Source: Adiantum capillus-veneris
Taxonomy: Eukaryota > Streptophyta > Polypodiopsida > Polypodiales > Pteridaceae
Assembly: GCA_014529385.2 (NCBI GenBank)
Contig: CM043961.1
Span: 11,826,478 to 11,890,477, forward strand
Direction: 5' to 3'
Length of the DNA: 64,000 nt
Below the pieces are notes generated by a model. The model did not search any database and was not told the origin of the DNA. It saw only the letters and a program-made list of their open reading frames with translations. Every line of letters begins with the position of its first letter. The first letter of the stretch is position 1. Both the position numbers and the translations under genes were made by a program. Shown piece by piece: positions 21,014 through 33,865 of this stretch.

Positions 21014-21366
21014 CACATTCTAAAGGTAGTGGAATTTGTGTGATGGGATGGTATGGAAACCCTCTTTTATCAAGGGGAATATATATGTCTCCACATATTT
21101 TGTATCTAGTGCAAGAACTTTATCCCATTTTGAAACTTACATCCACTTTTTTGGTGTTCTATCATGGATTGCACCATAGTGCAAATGTATCCAATTCTAA
21201 AGGTAGTGGAATTTGTGTGATGGGATGGTGTGAACAACCTCTTTTATCAAGGGGAATATAAGTACCACATATTTTGTATCTAGTGCAAGACTTTATCCCA
21301 TTTTAAAACTTACATCCACCTTTTTGGTGTTCTTTCCTGGATTGCACCAATGCAAATGTATCCAAG
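21014..21366. repeat. 177-bp tandem duplication
   Basis: 'ttctaaaggtagtggaattt' occurs at 21018 and 21195. Both copies continue through 'cttttatcaaggggaatata' to 'gcaaatgtatccaa'. Small indels separate them. The 86-codon ORF across it is an artefact of the repeat. Confidence 0.85.
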
Positions 21367-22149
21367 TAAGTGATATTCACCTTTTTCTTATAAATAATGT
21401 ATATGATGCACAACTTTTTTATATAATGAAAGAGTCCTTTCTCTCAATAAGTATGTGATACATGCTTTTAACTAAACTTTCCATGGTTTATTCCTACGAC
21501 AAGTCACAATAAAGGAGAGTCAGCTAACATGCTTTCTTAGCTATCCATTTGGACCTTTGATTGTGATTTAGGACTTCATGGTTTAAAGATGTTACTTGCT
21601 TATCTGCTTTTAGAATGGTATCCAAGATTTATGGAGAAATGTTAAGGGATTCTTTTTAGATATTCAGTTATATAGAGTCTGGAGAACTCAAAAGCTTCTA
21701 TACGGATGTGGGATTGATCATAACTAAGGGAAAACATCTACTTCATGAGAATTGTGAGTTCATAATAAGAACCAGATAAATGATGGTGATTAGTTATTTG
21801 AATCTTGTGCATTTGCCATATCTAGTTAGTGTGTGCTTTCATTGTTAGTAGAATTACTATTACATGTTCAAATATCAAGGGGCTTTTGGTGTATTCCCAT
21901 ACTATTTTCATACTTTCTCTATTAGGGTGTCTATTAGAGAATGATGACAAAGTTCCAATATTGCTTTCAAAATATTCATCATTGTTGGGCTCACAGTGAA
22001 CAAAAGCTTGCCATTGTTGGTAGCAGATTCGATTCCTGACCAACACTCTGAAGCTATTACAGTACCAATGTCTTCAAAAATCAACAAACGTTTTTGATAT
22101 GCTTGTGTTCTAAGTGATTTATGCACCTTATGAGATCTAGATATGCACT

Positions 22150-22300
22150 AAGAGAAAACTTGATACATTCAGTTCTTATGATGAAAAGCTCTAGGTCAAT
22201 GACACTCTTGCAACCATTGTGAGCTGCTTAGTCTCAAGTATCTAGAGAAAACTAGATACATTTAGTTCTTCTGATGAAAAGCTCTAGGTCAATGTTCACT
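22150..22300. repeat. Imperfect direct duplication
   Basis: 'gagaaaacttgatacattca' and 'gagaaaactagatacattta', each followed by 'gttctt.tgatgaaaagctctaggtcaatg', lie about 91 bp apart. Confidence 0.7.
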
Positions 22301-22374
22301 CTAGGTCATTGATATCAAGAGAATGATACATAAAGGGCATAGGTAATCGGACCATATGCTCATAAAGGGAGTCT

Positions 22375-24060
22375 TTATGAAGGTGTGAGTGAGTTGATGA
22401 CACCCTCAAGTGTGTTAACCTCTTGAAAACAAGATACATTCTCTCTTTTCAAGTCTCTAATATCTCTAAGTGCATTGCAAGCTACCATGTTCTTTACTAG
22501 TACATCCTCTTTAAGAACTAATGTAGACTTATGAAACACACCTTTGGCAACCTCGATAACCATCTTCTTCTCTCTCGTGTGCATGTTCCCAACCATTGAG
22601 CATGATTTTACTTGGCATTTAAAAACTCATATTTGGATGCTTGACAACTCAATTTAGTGCATGCTTCTCTTGAGCTTCAATTGTTTCAACTTGAGCTAGT
22701 TCTTTCTTTTCCCATGGAAACACATATCTTACGATGGAACCATTTCAATAGATGATGCATTGGATTTTTGTGTGAATAACGCACTCCACCTCCACGATTA
22801 GGTTTCCTTTGATATCTTGTACGATCATCTCAATGCAGCTTCTCCATTCCCTATGCAAATCAGATTGCCAAACTTCCTTGCTTGGCAAAGTATGGGATGT
22901 GTGCCTCAAAAATATGCTATACATAAGGCATGTCAATCAAAGTAGGTGATGGTATCTGTGATTATATCAAAGTCAGACTTGAAATAAATGAATCTACCAC
23001 GTAATGGGTGGTTGCGTAAGGCTCCAAGATTTCTCAACATCATCATGAAAATTGTACATTGCTTGGGTATACTCTTTAGCATTGTCACCTTGAAACTTTA
23101 ACTTTTGAAGTTGATATTAACCCACTTTCATTTGAGAACCCATGCTATCCCATGCTTTATAGTGTTGTACACCTGGAGTATGTACAAATGCCCATGCATG
23201 TTTGATCACAAATGCTTTGTGCATCCATTATTGAAATTTGATTTGAGACATCCCTCAATCAAGGATCTTTAATGCCTCTTGCACATATGTGAACTTTGGA
23301 AATCAAGGATCTTTAATGCTCTCTTGCACATATGTGAACTTTGGACATCGTATTGTAGTGGCAAGCATTTTCTTGGTAATCACTTTTACAATAGCTGAAT
23401 TTAACTCCTCTCCACCCAAGTTCTTCACTTGAACATGCCTATATTGTGTAAAGGTAGTCACATGGAAATCATAAACTAGCATACATGAAATGCCAAGTAG
23501 TGGTTGTACTTGCATAAATTTCACTACATGAAAAGCATAAATTAGCGTATGCGAAATCCCCATTAGTGGAAATACCTGCATTGTCAAATTTGTCTCTTCC
23601 ACTGCTTGCTCCCCTTCACAAGTTTAGTAATAGGGTTCAATGATCATTTTTGCTCTCATGCTCCCAATATAGTGATAGTTTGCATCTTTTTAGCCAATTT
23701 GGCCAAGAATTTTCCTTGCATAACCAATAGTTGTTGAGCTTCTCATTTTGAATCATGATGTCATGAAGTAATCCCTCAATCTCCTTCCCCTTCTCAAAGA
23801 CTTGTTTTCTAGTTTGTTGGAAAGTATTGGACTATTCTTGATTGAGAAAATCTTGAGAATGTAAAATAGCCTCACACCTCATGAACATGTGCAACTTTGG
23901 ATCATTGAGATGTATGATATATACTAGCAAACTGTTTTCTCCCTCACAAACATACTCTATGAACTCAGTAATCTTGAGAATATTGGGGTTGGTTACTAGT
24001 AGGATCAACTGGATAAATGGAGCCATCAACCCATAGGTCTATAGTCTTCAATTTTGTCTC
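22375..24060 (-). pseudogene. Unidentified decayed coding remnant
   Basis: The minus strand shows a chain of open segments that read like one degraded protein. From 24029: an LLVTNPNILKITEFIEYVCE segment, then QTRKQVFEKGKEIEGLLHDI; then ITKKMLATTIRCPKFTYVQE (about 23370-23300), WMHKAFVIKHAWAFVHTPG (about 23230), KLKFQGDNAKEYTQAMYNFH (about 23095), EWRSCIEMIVQDIKGNLIVE (about 22850-22790) and EKKMVIEVAKGVFHKSTLVL (about 22565). Stops and frame changes separate them. I do not recognise the family and see no zinc knuckle, protease or RT motif. It could be a captured host gene, an uncommon transposon protein, or coincidence. AT-rich composition makes chance open frames likely, so confidence is low. 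Confidence 0.3.
23256..23350. repeat. Short tandem duplication (about 47-49 bp)
   Basis: 'aatcaaggatctttaatg' followed by 'ctcttgcacatatgtgaac' and 'tttgga' occurs twice back to back. It duplicates part of the remnant described at 22375-24060. Confidence 0.85.
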
Positions 24061-26300
24061 CCTTTAAGTTTGTACAACTTAGGGATTGGATTGAGCATGA
24101 TTATTTCTTTTGAATAAGGGGGCATTCTCTGGGGCTACATGTATGTGGAGATCTCTCTTTCTGACAACATATTGTCTGCATAAAGGCTGTAAACATTTAG
24201 CCATAAATCTTTAAACAAACTTCACCTAAGCCTTTACTTGTAGAACACGAAAAGGTGAATCAGCCTATGTAATGCAAATTATGTCATTTCTCTTCAATGA
24301 TAGTAGAAAGTTTTTTTTAAAAAGCCTGATAGGGAAGTGCAACCGATGTGCACACATCTATGATGGAAGTGTTGGTTTAAGCATTTTGTACACATTATTT
24401 GAAACATGAACATGAGTTGCATGTCGCAAATCATTTCATCGGTTGGTGAAAATCATCAATTGAGACATATTTATACATACACACACACATTTTTTTGTGT
24501 AAATCTTTAGATTAATTTACAGGTGGAAACCTCAAAGTGAGGAAAACCCGTAAAAAATATCAGATACAATGGGAAGAACACAAAAGTGTTCCTCTTTCCT
24601 ACTCTTTGTAGGTACTCGAGTCTCACTTAGTTGATAGGCCATCATTATAGGGGCTAGGATTGTATATTTATGTTAATTGTGCGATTAAGTGGCTAATAAG
24701 CACATGATCGGTCAATATCTTAGCCTTCGTAATCCATATTAGCTACAAAAGAGCTCAAAGCTGAACGCACTTAAGATTTTACTCTTTAATACAAGTCCTT
24801 TTTGAGGGGGACCAATGTTAGCTGTACCACTAACAAATGAGCCTTAACAAATGAGCTTTTGTAACAATGTACATTGTAATTTCTTATTTTTTTGAGCAAT
24901 TTGGACGACTCTAGCTATATGGTTTTGTAATTTATTGATTCCCAAACCAAACATGTAAAGGATTATGTGATTATGATCTAGATGAAGTGGACCTAAATGC
25001 TTCTTGATTGTATCAGCGAATTCTTAGGCTATAAAAGAGTTAGTAGGTTATCCTTTTCAAACCTAAAACCTTTGGCTAAGGTATAAAAATCCATTTTTAA
25101 CAAGGTTTTTAAAGTTTCATTAAGCATACACCTTTTCAATAGATCACTTTGTACTCTCTTTTTCTTTCTCAAGCTCATAACTACCTCGCAAATGCTCCAT
25201 TTGGAGTGTTTTCTGCTTCAATGCGTTCACAAGTGAAAGCTCTTCACTACATTGTAAGTTTCTCACGATAAAAATTGTGTTTTGTTGCAGCTAACCTTCT
25301 TCTAAATCTACTCGTACTCAAGATTTACATAACCAAACTGCATTTTATGCACAGGAAGGGGTGTTAGGGCATCATTGCTAAGCTTTAGGGTGCATATGAG
25401 GCCAAAAATAGTTAGATCAAACTTGATTGTAGATAATGATTAGGATTTTGGTAAATGATCAAAAGGGGGATCTGAGGCCATACGTGTATCTCTAGGCATT
25501 GCCTAGCCGTCCTATAAGTTTGATCACGTTTGGACTTCGTTTGCTTAGTGAATCAATGAAATTTGCTTGTGGGTGTCGTAGTTATCTTTTTCTACTTGAC
25601 ATGTAGTTGAGTGTAGCTTTGAGTATATAGGGATTGGTGTGTTTTATAGCAGTCTGACAACCTCTTGTAGCCTCCATGCACTAATTGAGTCAACTCCATC
25701 CCGCAATATGACATTTATGTATGTGATTCTCGCTGTCTCTACAATAAGATAGCGAGGCTTGGCAACCAGTGGTCACGTTTTGGCACCATTATTGAGGACA
25801 AGGTGACCTAAACTAGGGTAATACCTCAATGCTCAGTAGTATTGTCTGAAGCTTCCTCTAGGTTTACCTAGATTACAAAAACCAACTTTTAAAAATTGCA
25901 TGGTTGAGGTTTATCTACTTTAGCTTCATAGATGTGTCTTGGGAGTACTCGTACTCGCCAAGGGTCTTTAGGAGATAGGTGTTTTCAAGTGATTGATATC
26001 TTAGACTATGTCACAATTTAAGAATTGACCCTCACTTCAAAAAGACAAACAAGAAAAAACCAACGTCTGTGGGCACTTTCCACTATCATTTGTTGAGTTG
26101 ACTAGGAGTAAGATAAGTAGACATCAAGGAGGATTTCTAACCTATCTCACCCTCTGAATTGTCGTCAATGAAGTGTTTTATAAAATTTCAAAGTTCTAAG
26201 GTACATGATGAGGTGAGCTTCAAAGAACAAAAACAACATTTCTATTCATCATTGATCTTGGAAAAGTTACAACACCCTGTTGGTACGTCAAAAATCAACT
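24061..26300. other. No recognised feature
   Basis: AT-rich, stop-dense on both strands, with a short (AC)n run near 24478-24490. I see no gene or transposon motif. Confidence 0.35.
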
Positions 26301-26319
26301 TTCAAGAAATTTTTTAAGG

Positions 26320-27350
26320 TTTGGTTGAAATTAGGATTATTATCTCCTCTATGTTGATGCTTTTTTTTTTTGGCCAAAAGTACTTGCAATAGGCTGTGTA
26401 AGACATGAATGCCATCAAAACTTCAAAAAAGTGTATTTTTTGGCCAAAGCAATTGATTTTTTTGAGGCTTAAAATTGAACTTTTTTCTCAAGTACATCTT
26501 GCTTAGGTGAAGTGTTAACACTTTTGTGAATGCTCTAAGGTTTTGACCTCATTTGAGTGCAAGTAGAAATAACTTCCACTGTGAACAACTAGGTAATTGA
26601 AAGTAAGAACACTCAAAACAAAATAGAACTTGATGAGACTTCTTGATAGGCCTTAAAATACCTTGCTTCAACTACGAGAGTTGAAAAAGTGGAAAAAACT
26701 TGCAATTTTGGCACATAGATAACAATCAAATTACTATCTCGAGACTTGGAAATGCAAATTTTTACCATTAGACAATACCACATGCTAGAACATAGTATAA
26801 TGAGACCCTAATTCAAGTTTGGTGTCATTTGGAGTTATGAGTTGCCAGATAGGCTTACATTTTACTAACATCCAACTATAGACACAAAATTTGGCTTAGC
26901 AACTTGAAAACTAAACCACACTCCATGAAAATTGATGAGTGACTTGTTTATAGTGTAAACATCTAGTACAAGTCAAAAAGTTGGAAAAAATCCTTTAAGA
27001 TATATTAATCATGATTAATATCTCCTACCTTGAAAATTTCAACTTTTGGAATTTTTTTCATAAGGGATTGGATCTAGGGTAGTAACAGAGTACTTATGTG
27101 AAGTTTCAAGTAATTTGGATAACTTTTGACTTGTATGACCAACTTGAATTGCATCTAAAAACTGCCAGACACAGAAATTGCTTGGAGATTGAGCCAAACT
27201 TGCCCAAAAATTGTAGAATCTTATTCAAATCTTATTGAACACACACTTAACCAATGGGGATAAAAAAAGGTGAAAAGTAATGCTCTTTTGACTCAGTTGA
27301 TATTTATTAAAATTATTATCTCCTACTAGCTTGAGAGCTCATTTTTGACA
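26320..27350. repeat. Possible very degenerate repeat, spacing about 280-390 bp
   Basis: The phrase 'att(a)ttatctcctac/tat' or close variants recurs near 26333, 26721, 27016 and 27313. The last three are followed by lines containing 'ttgaaaatttcaac' or 'gagagctcattttt'. Similarity is weak and judged by eye. Confidence 0.3.
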
Positions 27351-27795
27351 TCTTTTGGTTCCCAAGGTTAGTAGATCCATCATCCAAATAGCTTGAAAAA
27401 GTTGAAGTCATGTGGATATTGTTTACTACTAGAAACTAAGTTTTTTGGAATTGAAGGTTGCAGATTGGTCCTTTGGCTACTTTGGCAAAATTGAAGCTCA
27501 AAACTTTAACCAAGAGTCCTTGTATATACTTATAAATTAATAGCTTGACTTATATACTTTTGATTGTACAGAAATGATCGAGATCAAACTCGAGCATTAG
27601 ACAAATTGGAGTTACAACAATTGAAACAGGTTGGCATTGGTTCTAAAGGCTAGGTATTTATTTCATTGAGCATTTTGGGTCTTTTTGTACCTTAGATCAG
27701 GCAGTGTCATAGCAAATTAGGGTTATAATTGAGAAAGGTAGAGTAGAGTATCTGCAGAGGAGAGCATAAACCAAGGGGGACCCTTTGAGACCATA
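27351..27795. other. Leader upstream of G5 gag
   Basis: No gene. It precedes the gag-like frames of G5 on the plus strand; neither an LTR nor a PBS could be located with confidence. Confidence 0.3.
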
Positions 27796-30354
27796 GTGGA
27801 AGAAGTGCTTGACACTTACTCCGAATCAAGTTTAGAGATGTCTACCTTTTCTACTCAATCAGGGATTGGAACCTCTCTTCATTTCAAACACATATTGACC
27901 TTCTACATGACCAAGTATAGGGATCGAATTTATTTGGACCCTAATGAAGAGTATGTGGTTAGATTCGATGACCACATTGTCGGATTCAAAGCGTAGGTTA
28001 GAGCCAACAAATAATATACCTTCTATCTCGACCAAAACGGAGTGCAATATCTAAAAATAGGAAATCCTAACATTGTGGAAGAATGGGGTTTGGAAGTGGA
28101 CACCTTGATTCCAAACGTGACCATTAAAGAGGGACCACCAATGCTAGAAGGGTATGACCAAGTCGATGTCAAACCTCTAAAATGCATACTGACTAATAAC
28201 TCACGACTCAGAGTTTATTGTTGGGAGGACAATAATGTGACGGATTTGCTATGGACAGCTCATGCTAAACCTGGGCAACTAACGCCCTTAAAAAATCATG
28301 TACATTTTTAAGATTAGAGAGAAGGATCCAAGGAACCATCCCATACATCTCTTTTGGGATTGTTATGATCATAAATTTGTGATGATGACTCTAAAGGAGG
28401 TTGAATAGACCAAGTATTAGGGCTACTTGATCCAAGAGATGATCATGGATATGGGACAACACAATAGTGCAATCTACATCTTCAAACAAAAACAAGGGGA
28501 GTTGGTAAGAGACTATGTAAGTAGAATGAGGCAATACATCAATAGATGTCCGGATGAAAATTCAAATCAAGGATATGTTTGTCTCATTGTTCCTAGAAGG
28601 CTTACTCAACAAAGAGTTGCATATAGCAAGAAACATACCACCCTAGAATCATACATCTTAGATGCTATAGATTTGGGGGACAACCGTGAGATTAGTGAAG
28701 AAAGCATTGTTAAGGACACACAAAACAAGCAAACCACATCTATTATGCCAGCACAAGTAAGACCTATTATTACAGCTCCTATGAATGCCATTGAGGATAT
28801 GCTCAAGCGCATGAATGACATGATGAGCAACATGCAGAGGATGAAAATGAGAGGTTCACGACAAGGTCCACCACAAGGGAAGCCTGTGGGACAAGCAAGG
28901 CCATCTAAGTGGTGTGCAATCAAAGGTAAATGGACTAACCATGAGACCAATGAGTGCTATTATAGACCCAAATAGGATAGAAATGTCCAATATGTGTCAA
29001 TGAGACAACAAGGATAACCTATGTATAGGTATCCACCTAACATGGGGCAAATGTAAAAACCGCCCATGGCCATGGAGAGACCAGAGCTAGTGCTAAGTAA
29101 GCAATCACCCCTGCTAGGAAACAACGTTGTGCCAGTCAAATACATGCATCATGAAGGACAAGTGGAGGAGCATGCCATAGTGTTGGTTACGCCCTATAAT
29201 GAGGCTAGTTCATCAATGGTGGTAGAAGAGGAAGAATGGTATATTCAACCACAAACTACCATGGCAAAACCAGTATATTGGGAACCTCCAAAGGTAGCAC
29301 TTGGTTACTTTATTGCAAACCATGGAACTAGGCCACCCATGGTGAAACAAATGCTAAAACCAAGAGTGAGAATTTGCCATAATTGTGGATTCGATGACCA
29401 TTGGAAAAATGATTTTCCACAGCTTGATAAAAATGCTAGGCCAAACTAAGGCTTATTGCATGCAATGTGGCAAAAGAGGTGGACACTATCCAAAGGATTG
29501 TCCTAGAAATCCTACAAATAAGGGGAAAAATGGCCATAAACATATGCAAGTCATGTTAATTAGTTGCTCAAACAGTGAAACTATGGTTCCAGTCAAGGTA
29601 GTGACAAGGACACATGCCAAGAAATACAAACAAAATAGTGCAAGCGAGTCTGATAGCAACAAGAGGTCTTCAAAAGACTCTAAGAAATAGAGATGCCAAT
29701 GCTATGGGCTTAGAAGACAACAACAACAAAGGAAAGTTGAAGAGAAAGGCCAAAAAATGTTTAAGGAAAGAACAAAATCGAATCGACAGAGTTCAAAGAA
29801 TCAAAACCCAAATCGGGAGTTTCAATATCTGATATGGAAGCAAAAAAACTAAAATCTTACAAAATTCAGTGCAAACAATGCAATCAATGCTGGAAGCATG
29901 GAAACCAAAAGTGGAGACCATTGGGGATCCAACAAAGGATGAAATGAAACTAGAACTAGTGAAAACAAAAGACACTAAAGAATTGAGGGATTCTTTAGTT
30001 GAAAATGATAAACCTGAAAAAACAGTACCAAACAATGAGGAAGGACTAGATGGAACTTCCTTAGTGAAAGAAGATTGGCCAAATCACCTATGGGAAAGAG
30101 TTAGAGAGGTAAACGATGGAAACTTGACTCTTAAATCATCTCCAATCAAAGAAATTTTACTAGACCAACCACCCATGGAGTTAGATGGACAATCTATATA
30201 TGGAGATTGGGGATCAAAGCAGTTAGGATTTTCAAAACCCCAAACCCTGAAGACATTACCCTCATACTTGGGAGATAACAAAGAAGCATCACTAGTATGC
30301 AAGACCACAAAACTAAATCAAGGAAAGCAAAATCTAGATGTGAAGAACTTATAG
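27796..30354 (+). pseudogene. Ty3/gypsy gag with zinc knuckles (G5)
   Basis: Plus-strand segments form one gag region. 27796-28311 is N-terminal and unrecognised beyond FKHILTFYMTKYRDRIYLD. 28427-28975 carries KQKQGELVRDYVSRMRQYIN, a typical gag motif, and a Cys/His end KWCAIKGKWTNHETNECYY. 29360-29520 has two knuckle-like motifs, ICHNCGFDDHWKNDF (last Cys missing) and CMQCGKRGGHYPKDC (one residue longer than CX2CX4HX4C). The tail to 30354 is acidic and Lys-rich. Stops at 28406, 28418 and 28973 are all TAG at likely Gln positions. Role in a live element: particle assembly and RNA binding. It is followed on the same strand by protease and RT remnants. Confidence 0.75.
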
Positions 30355-30569
30355 CCTATCATGTCAACACCTATTCAATGCACCATAGCATTGGGTGAGC
30401 TTTTGAAGATCAAACCACATCTATGGAATGATCTGCAAAGAACTTTAGAGAAAGTGGGTATAACAAGGTTAACGAAAGAAAAAGCTGAAGGGTTGCGCTT
30501 AGAAGAATGTTGAAGCAAACTTGTCAAATCTATTCCTATGAACAAGATAGGAGATTATTATGAAGAAAA

Positions 30570-31446
30570 CAAAGGAACACAACTCTTTCTATGCAATACA
30601 ATGATGTAATCACCATGGCTATTCTAGATAGTGAGATAGGCATTGCGCATTGCCATAGTAACAAAAGCAATTTGGGAAGCCAGAGGAAGATCTACAATTA
30701 GGCAAACAAGAATAAAACTGCAATTGGCTAGATGGGCACATTGAACAATCCATCAGATTGTTAGAAAACATGATATAGTCACTTCATGCAGGATTGACTA
30801 TCAACACACATTTGTCATTATAGATTTCTAAAAAACATTGAACTATAAAATCATTTTGCGTGAGACAAATATGAGATAGATACAATTGATCCAAAAGTAG
30901 AGAAATGATTACTTATACTTAAAACAAGTCAGATCAATTACATGCATAAACTTGAACGATCACTCGTACAAGGATGTCCTAAAAACACCAACCCAAGAGC
31001 TTGATTCAAAAACATCAGCCAAGTTTAAGTTACCATCATTGTTGAACAAGGACACACCAATTTGGATGTGTGGATCTTTGGAGAATGCTAGTTTTCTACA
31101 AGAGGATTGCATCTTAGATCGTGATATAAATGATGTCGATTATGTACCAGACCTTTTCTTGAACATTTGTTCGAGCCATTTGAGTGGAGTTAAATGGCTG
31201 GCCACCATGGATGTTTGTGTCAATGAGTCTGTGATTACTTTATTTTGTGATGAAGAAGGTTATGACATTGTTCCAATCCAAATGGTAACTATTGTACTAT
31301 TAGATAAACATCTTGATTTCTTTGATCACTATTATGATGCAACAGATGAGCTTGAGGAAGAGGATCTCACCACTACAGAATTTGACTCGAAAAAAGAGCA
31401 TGTTAGGGCAAAACTATTGCCACAAGGAGGGAAGAGAAGTTTTTGA
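30570..31446 (+). pseudogene. Ty3/gypsy aspartic protease remnant and linker (G5)
   Basis: About 30615-30950 resembles a retropepsin. ILDSEIGIA stands where DSGxG is expected (the Gly is Glu), followed after a frameshift by IVTKAIWEARGR, RIKLQLARWAH, a stretch like DYQHTFVIIDF, and a DDDYLYLK-type end. 30952-31446 is an intact 164-codon frame starting MNDHSYKDVLKTPTQELDSK with a very acidic C-terminus (YDATDELEEEDLTTTEFD). The protease would cut the polyprotein. Context (gag before, RT after) supports the call more than the motif itself. Confidence 0.55.
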
Positions 31447-31870
31447 GTTTGCCAATTAGCATCAAAGACAACAATATCAAAGATTTAAAAAAAAAACGAG
31501 AGAATAACCTGACAAGGAACTAAAATGGGCCAAAAATAGAGGGCAAGATACAATTGTTGATGATGGTTGACACAAAAGATTGTATCTAAGATAAAATCAA
31601 TGGCAAATATCCCTTCTCCAAAAAGAAAAAGAGTGTGAAACGTCAAACCAAAACAAAACAACAATCATAGAAAGCAAACAAATCAAAAGAAAAAGAACCT
31701 TCAATGACAAAGATGGAGTGAAAAGCTAAATACAACGAGCTAAAAAGGATCTTGAAGGAGGTATGGACCACTAAAATGGAGTTTGAAGTGAAATAAGAGG
31801 GGCAATTAGTGTTACATCTCACTGAAAAAAGTATACTCTACAGGTTTGAAGGATCATTGTAGATCAACCC

Positions 31871-33133
31871 ATGAGACAACCTAAAGAATCGAGGAAATCC
31901 TACAAATGTCCAAAAAATGCCAAAATGATTGACCTAGCATGTCCTCGGGAAGAGTCGAAACTAGATTACATAGCAACGGATTTGTCTCAAGAAGAATTTG
32001 AATGGGAAAGAGTCAAAACCAGCTTACATAGTGACGTATGTTTTTGCACGATCTTATAAACATCTTAAAGGGGGTAGATCCTAAATTTTTTTCAGCATTT
32101 TATTCTTATGAGAGATGATGCAATAACAAGCATACAAAGACTCTATACCTATAATGAGTCATTTGCCAAAAAGATCAAGGAGATAGAAAAAAATCAAAGA
32201 AGTGAAATGCATCTACAAAATTGAACACACCAACTGGGTGTCACCAATTGTGATGATACCAAAGAAAAACAAGAAACTTAGAGTGTGTGTGAACCTCAAG
32301 AAGGTGAATGCTATGGGGTGCACTTGTTAGTCCAAAAGGCATGACTCTCTAAGTAAATATTCCTCATTCCATGCAAAAGCCATTTTGTGTTGACCTTTAT
32401 GATCAATGTCTAGCTTATTGTAACCAGAGAATTTGTCTAGGAAGCTGTAAGATTCTTTCCCAGCTACTCTCTCCAGAACATGATTAGTGACAGGAAGAGG
32501 ATAGCTATCAACAACATTCCAAAGGCTAATGAGCCATGCGTTCAAAGAATATCTAAGAAATGTCTTAGAAGTTGACGTGGATGATCTATGTCTTCGAAGA
32601 TTCATACAAAAGAGAAGACCATTTTGAGCATCTCAAGCGTGTCTTTGAGAAATGACGAATGTATAGAATTTTTCTAAATCTTGAGGAATGTTTACGAGGA
32701 AAAATTCTTAAACATATTATCTCAAGAAATGGTATTGCAATGGATATGAAAAAAGGGAAAGTGATTGCTGAAATGCCTAGACCAACGAATGTCAGGGAGG
32801 TTTAAGCATTCATGGGACATTGCGGATACTATCAAAGATTTATCTACATCTACACACTATCATTGTTGCTAAGCCCATTTATGGCCTTACCACTAAGTTT
32901 GTATGGATTGCTAAGTGCGAAGAGCTGTTCAAAATGCTTGAACAAGCCTTGTCTTCAACACCTATTTTGAAGACTCTATACTAGATTAAAATGTTCCATG
33001 TGCATGTTGATGCGTCAAAATTTGGTATTGGTAGCATATTGGAATAGCTAGGAGAGAGAACCATGGATTTTCCCATCTCATATGCTAGTAGGAAGTTGAA
33101 CACAATTGAAAATAATTATACCACGATAGAGAG
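31871..33133 (+). pseudogene. Ty3/gypsy RT and RNase H start, truncated (G5)
   Basis: Plus-strand pieces of one RT: DLSQEEFEWERVKT (31980), EHTNWVS then KKNKKLRVCVNLKKVNA (32225-32311), then after a minus-strand interval SHAFKEYLRN then LEVDVDDLC (active site, about 32570), REDHFEHLKRVFEK, KVIAEMPRPTNVREV, AFMGHCGYYQRFIY, and an RNase H beginning FHVHVDASKFGIGSILE and PISYASRKLNT (about 33000-33110). Interruptions include stops at 'GREV*AFMG' and elsewhere. The frame ends at 33133 where the LTR of G-A starts. RT/RNase H would make cDNA. The middle of the palm domain is inverted in place (see 32313-32525). Confidence 0.8.
32313..32525 (-). pseudogene. In-place inverted segment of G5 RT
   Basis: On the minus strand this interval reads SYPLPVTNHVLERVAGKESY, SFLDKFSGYNKLDID and, in another frame, MPFGLTSAP. 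These are the gypsy RT motifs that belong between KKVNA (ends 32311, plus) and SHAFKEYLRN (starts about 32535, plus). Exactly the missing part is therefore present but flipped: an inversion of roughly 215 bp without evident loss. Confidence 0.8.
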
Positions 33134-33865
33134 TGTAACATTTAGTGGCCTAGTAACTTGTGTGTAGCGGAAAATAGCATAAACATAGTGAGCATTTCAT
33201 CAGAAGAGATTCCTAATGAGCATAGCAAGAGTGATTGGATGGAGAGAGCAACAAAAAGCATAACACCTAGATAGATAGGCATGAACAATACTTCAAAAAG
33301 AGAGAGAAATTAAGCTATTGACAATAGTTGAGGACCGAATTTACATGGAGCCGGTCCCCCCTCCAAAAGGCTTTGTATTATAGGTTTCCCCCATCAAAGG
33401 AGACAATTGAATGCATCTTGGGGACAACTGGGCTAGGGAGCTGACATGTGTCCCCTATTCCCTTTGTGTAAAGGGAGCTTGCTAGAGTGTGTGTGCGTTT
33501 CTCTCTCCTCCCCTACAATTTAGGCTCGTCCCCTCCAAGATAGGGATGTGGGAAGACTTTTGAGTCTTCCCACAAGCATCCTAGGTTTTGACCATTGAAC
33601 TTAACCTTTGAATTTTGGAACCTTAGCATTTTGGAAGTCTTAAGGGGCTGAATCTTAGGGTCTCTGAAGCCCATTGTTGCACATTGCTCTTTTGCAGATG
33701 GCCCCCTCTTTGGATCCCTATTTTCCCTCCTTTGGATCCTTACCGTGGCCGGTCTGCCGCTTAAAAAATATTCTAGCTTTTTCTCCCGTGGTACTTCCCC
33801 ATATTAAATGATCTGTTTAACATGAGAAAATCATTTAGGAGAATTAGATATTAGTTAATATGACA
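33134..33865 (-). mobile_element. 3' LTR of G-A
   Basis: Plus strand runs TGTAACATTTAG to AATATGACA; minus strand starts TGTCATATTAAC and ends TGTTACA. About 732 bp. The outer parts match 57874-59378, but a large middle stretch present there (roughly 58140-58970) is absent here. The adjacent PPT (minus TTTCAAGAGAGAGGTAA, 33866-33882) follows the end of the internal region. Confidence 0.8.

Noticed and set aside
21001-21261. 86-codon ORF repeating the phrase GSGICVMGW
   Set aside because: Produced by the 177-bp tandem duplication; no further coding evidence.
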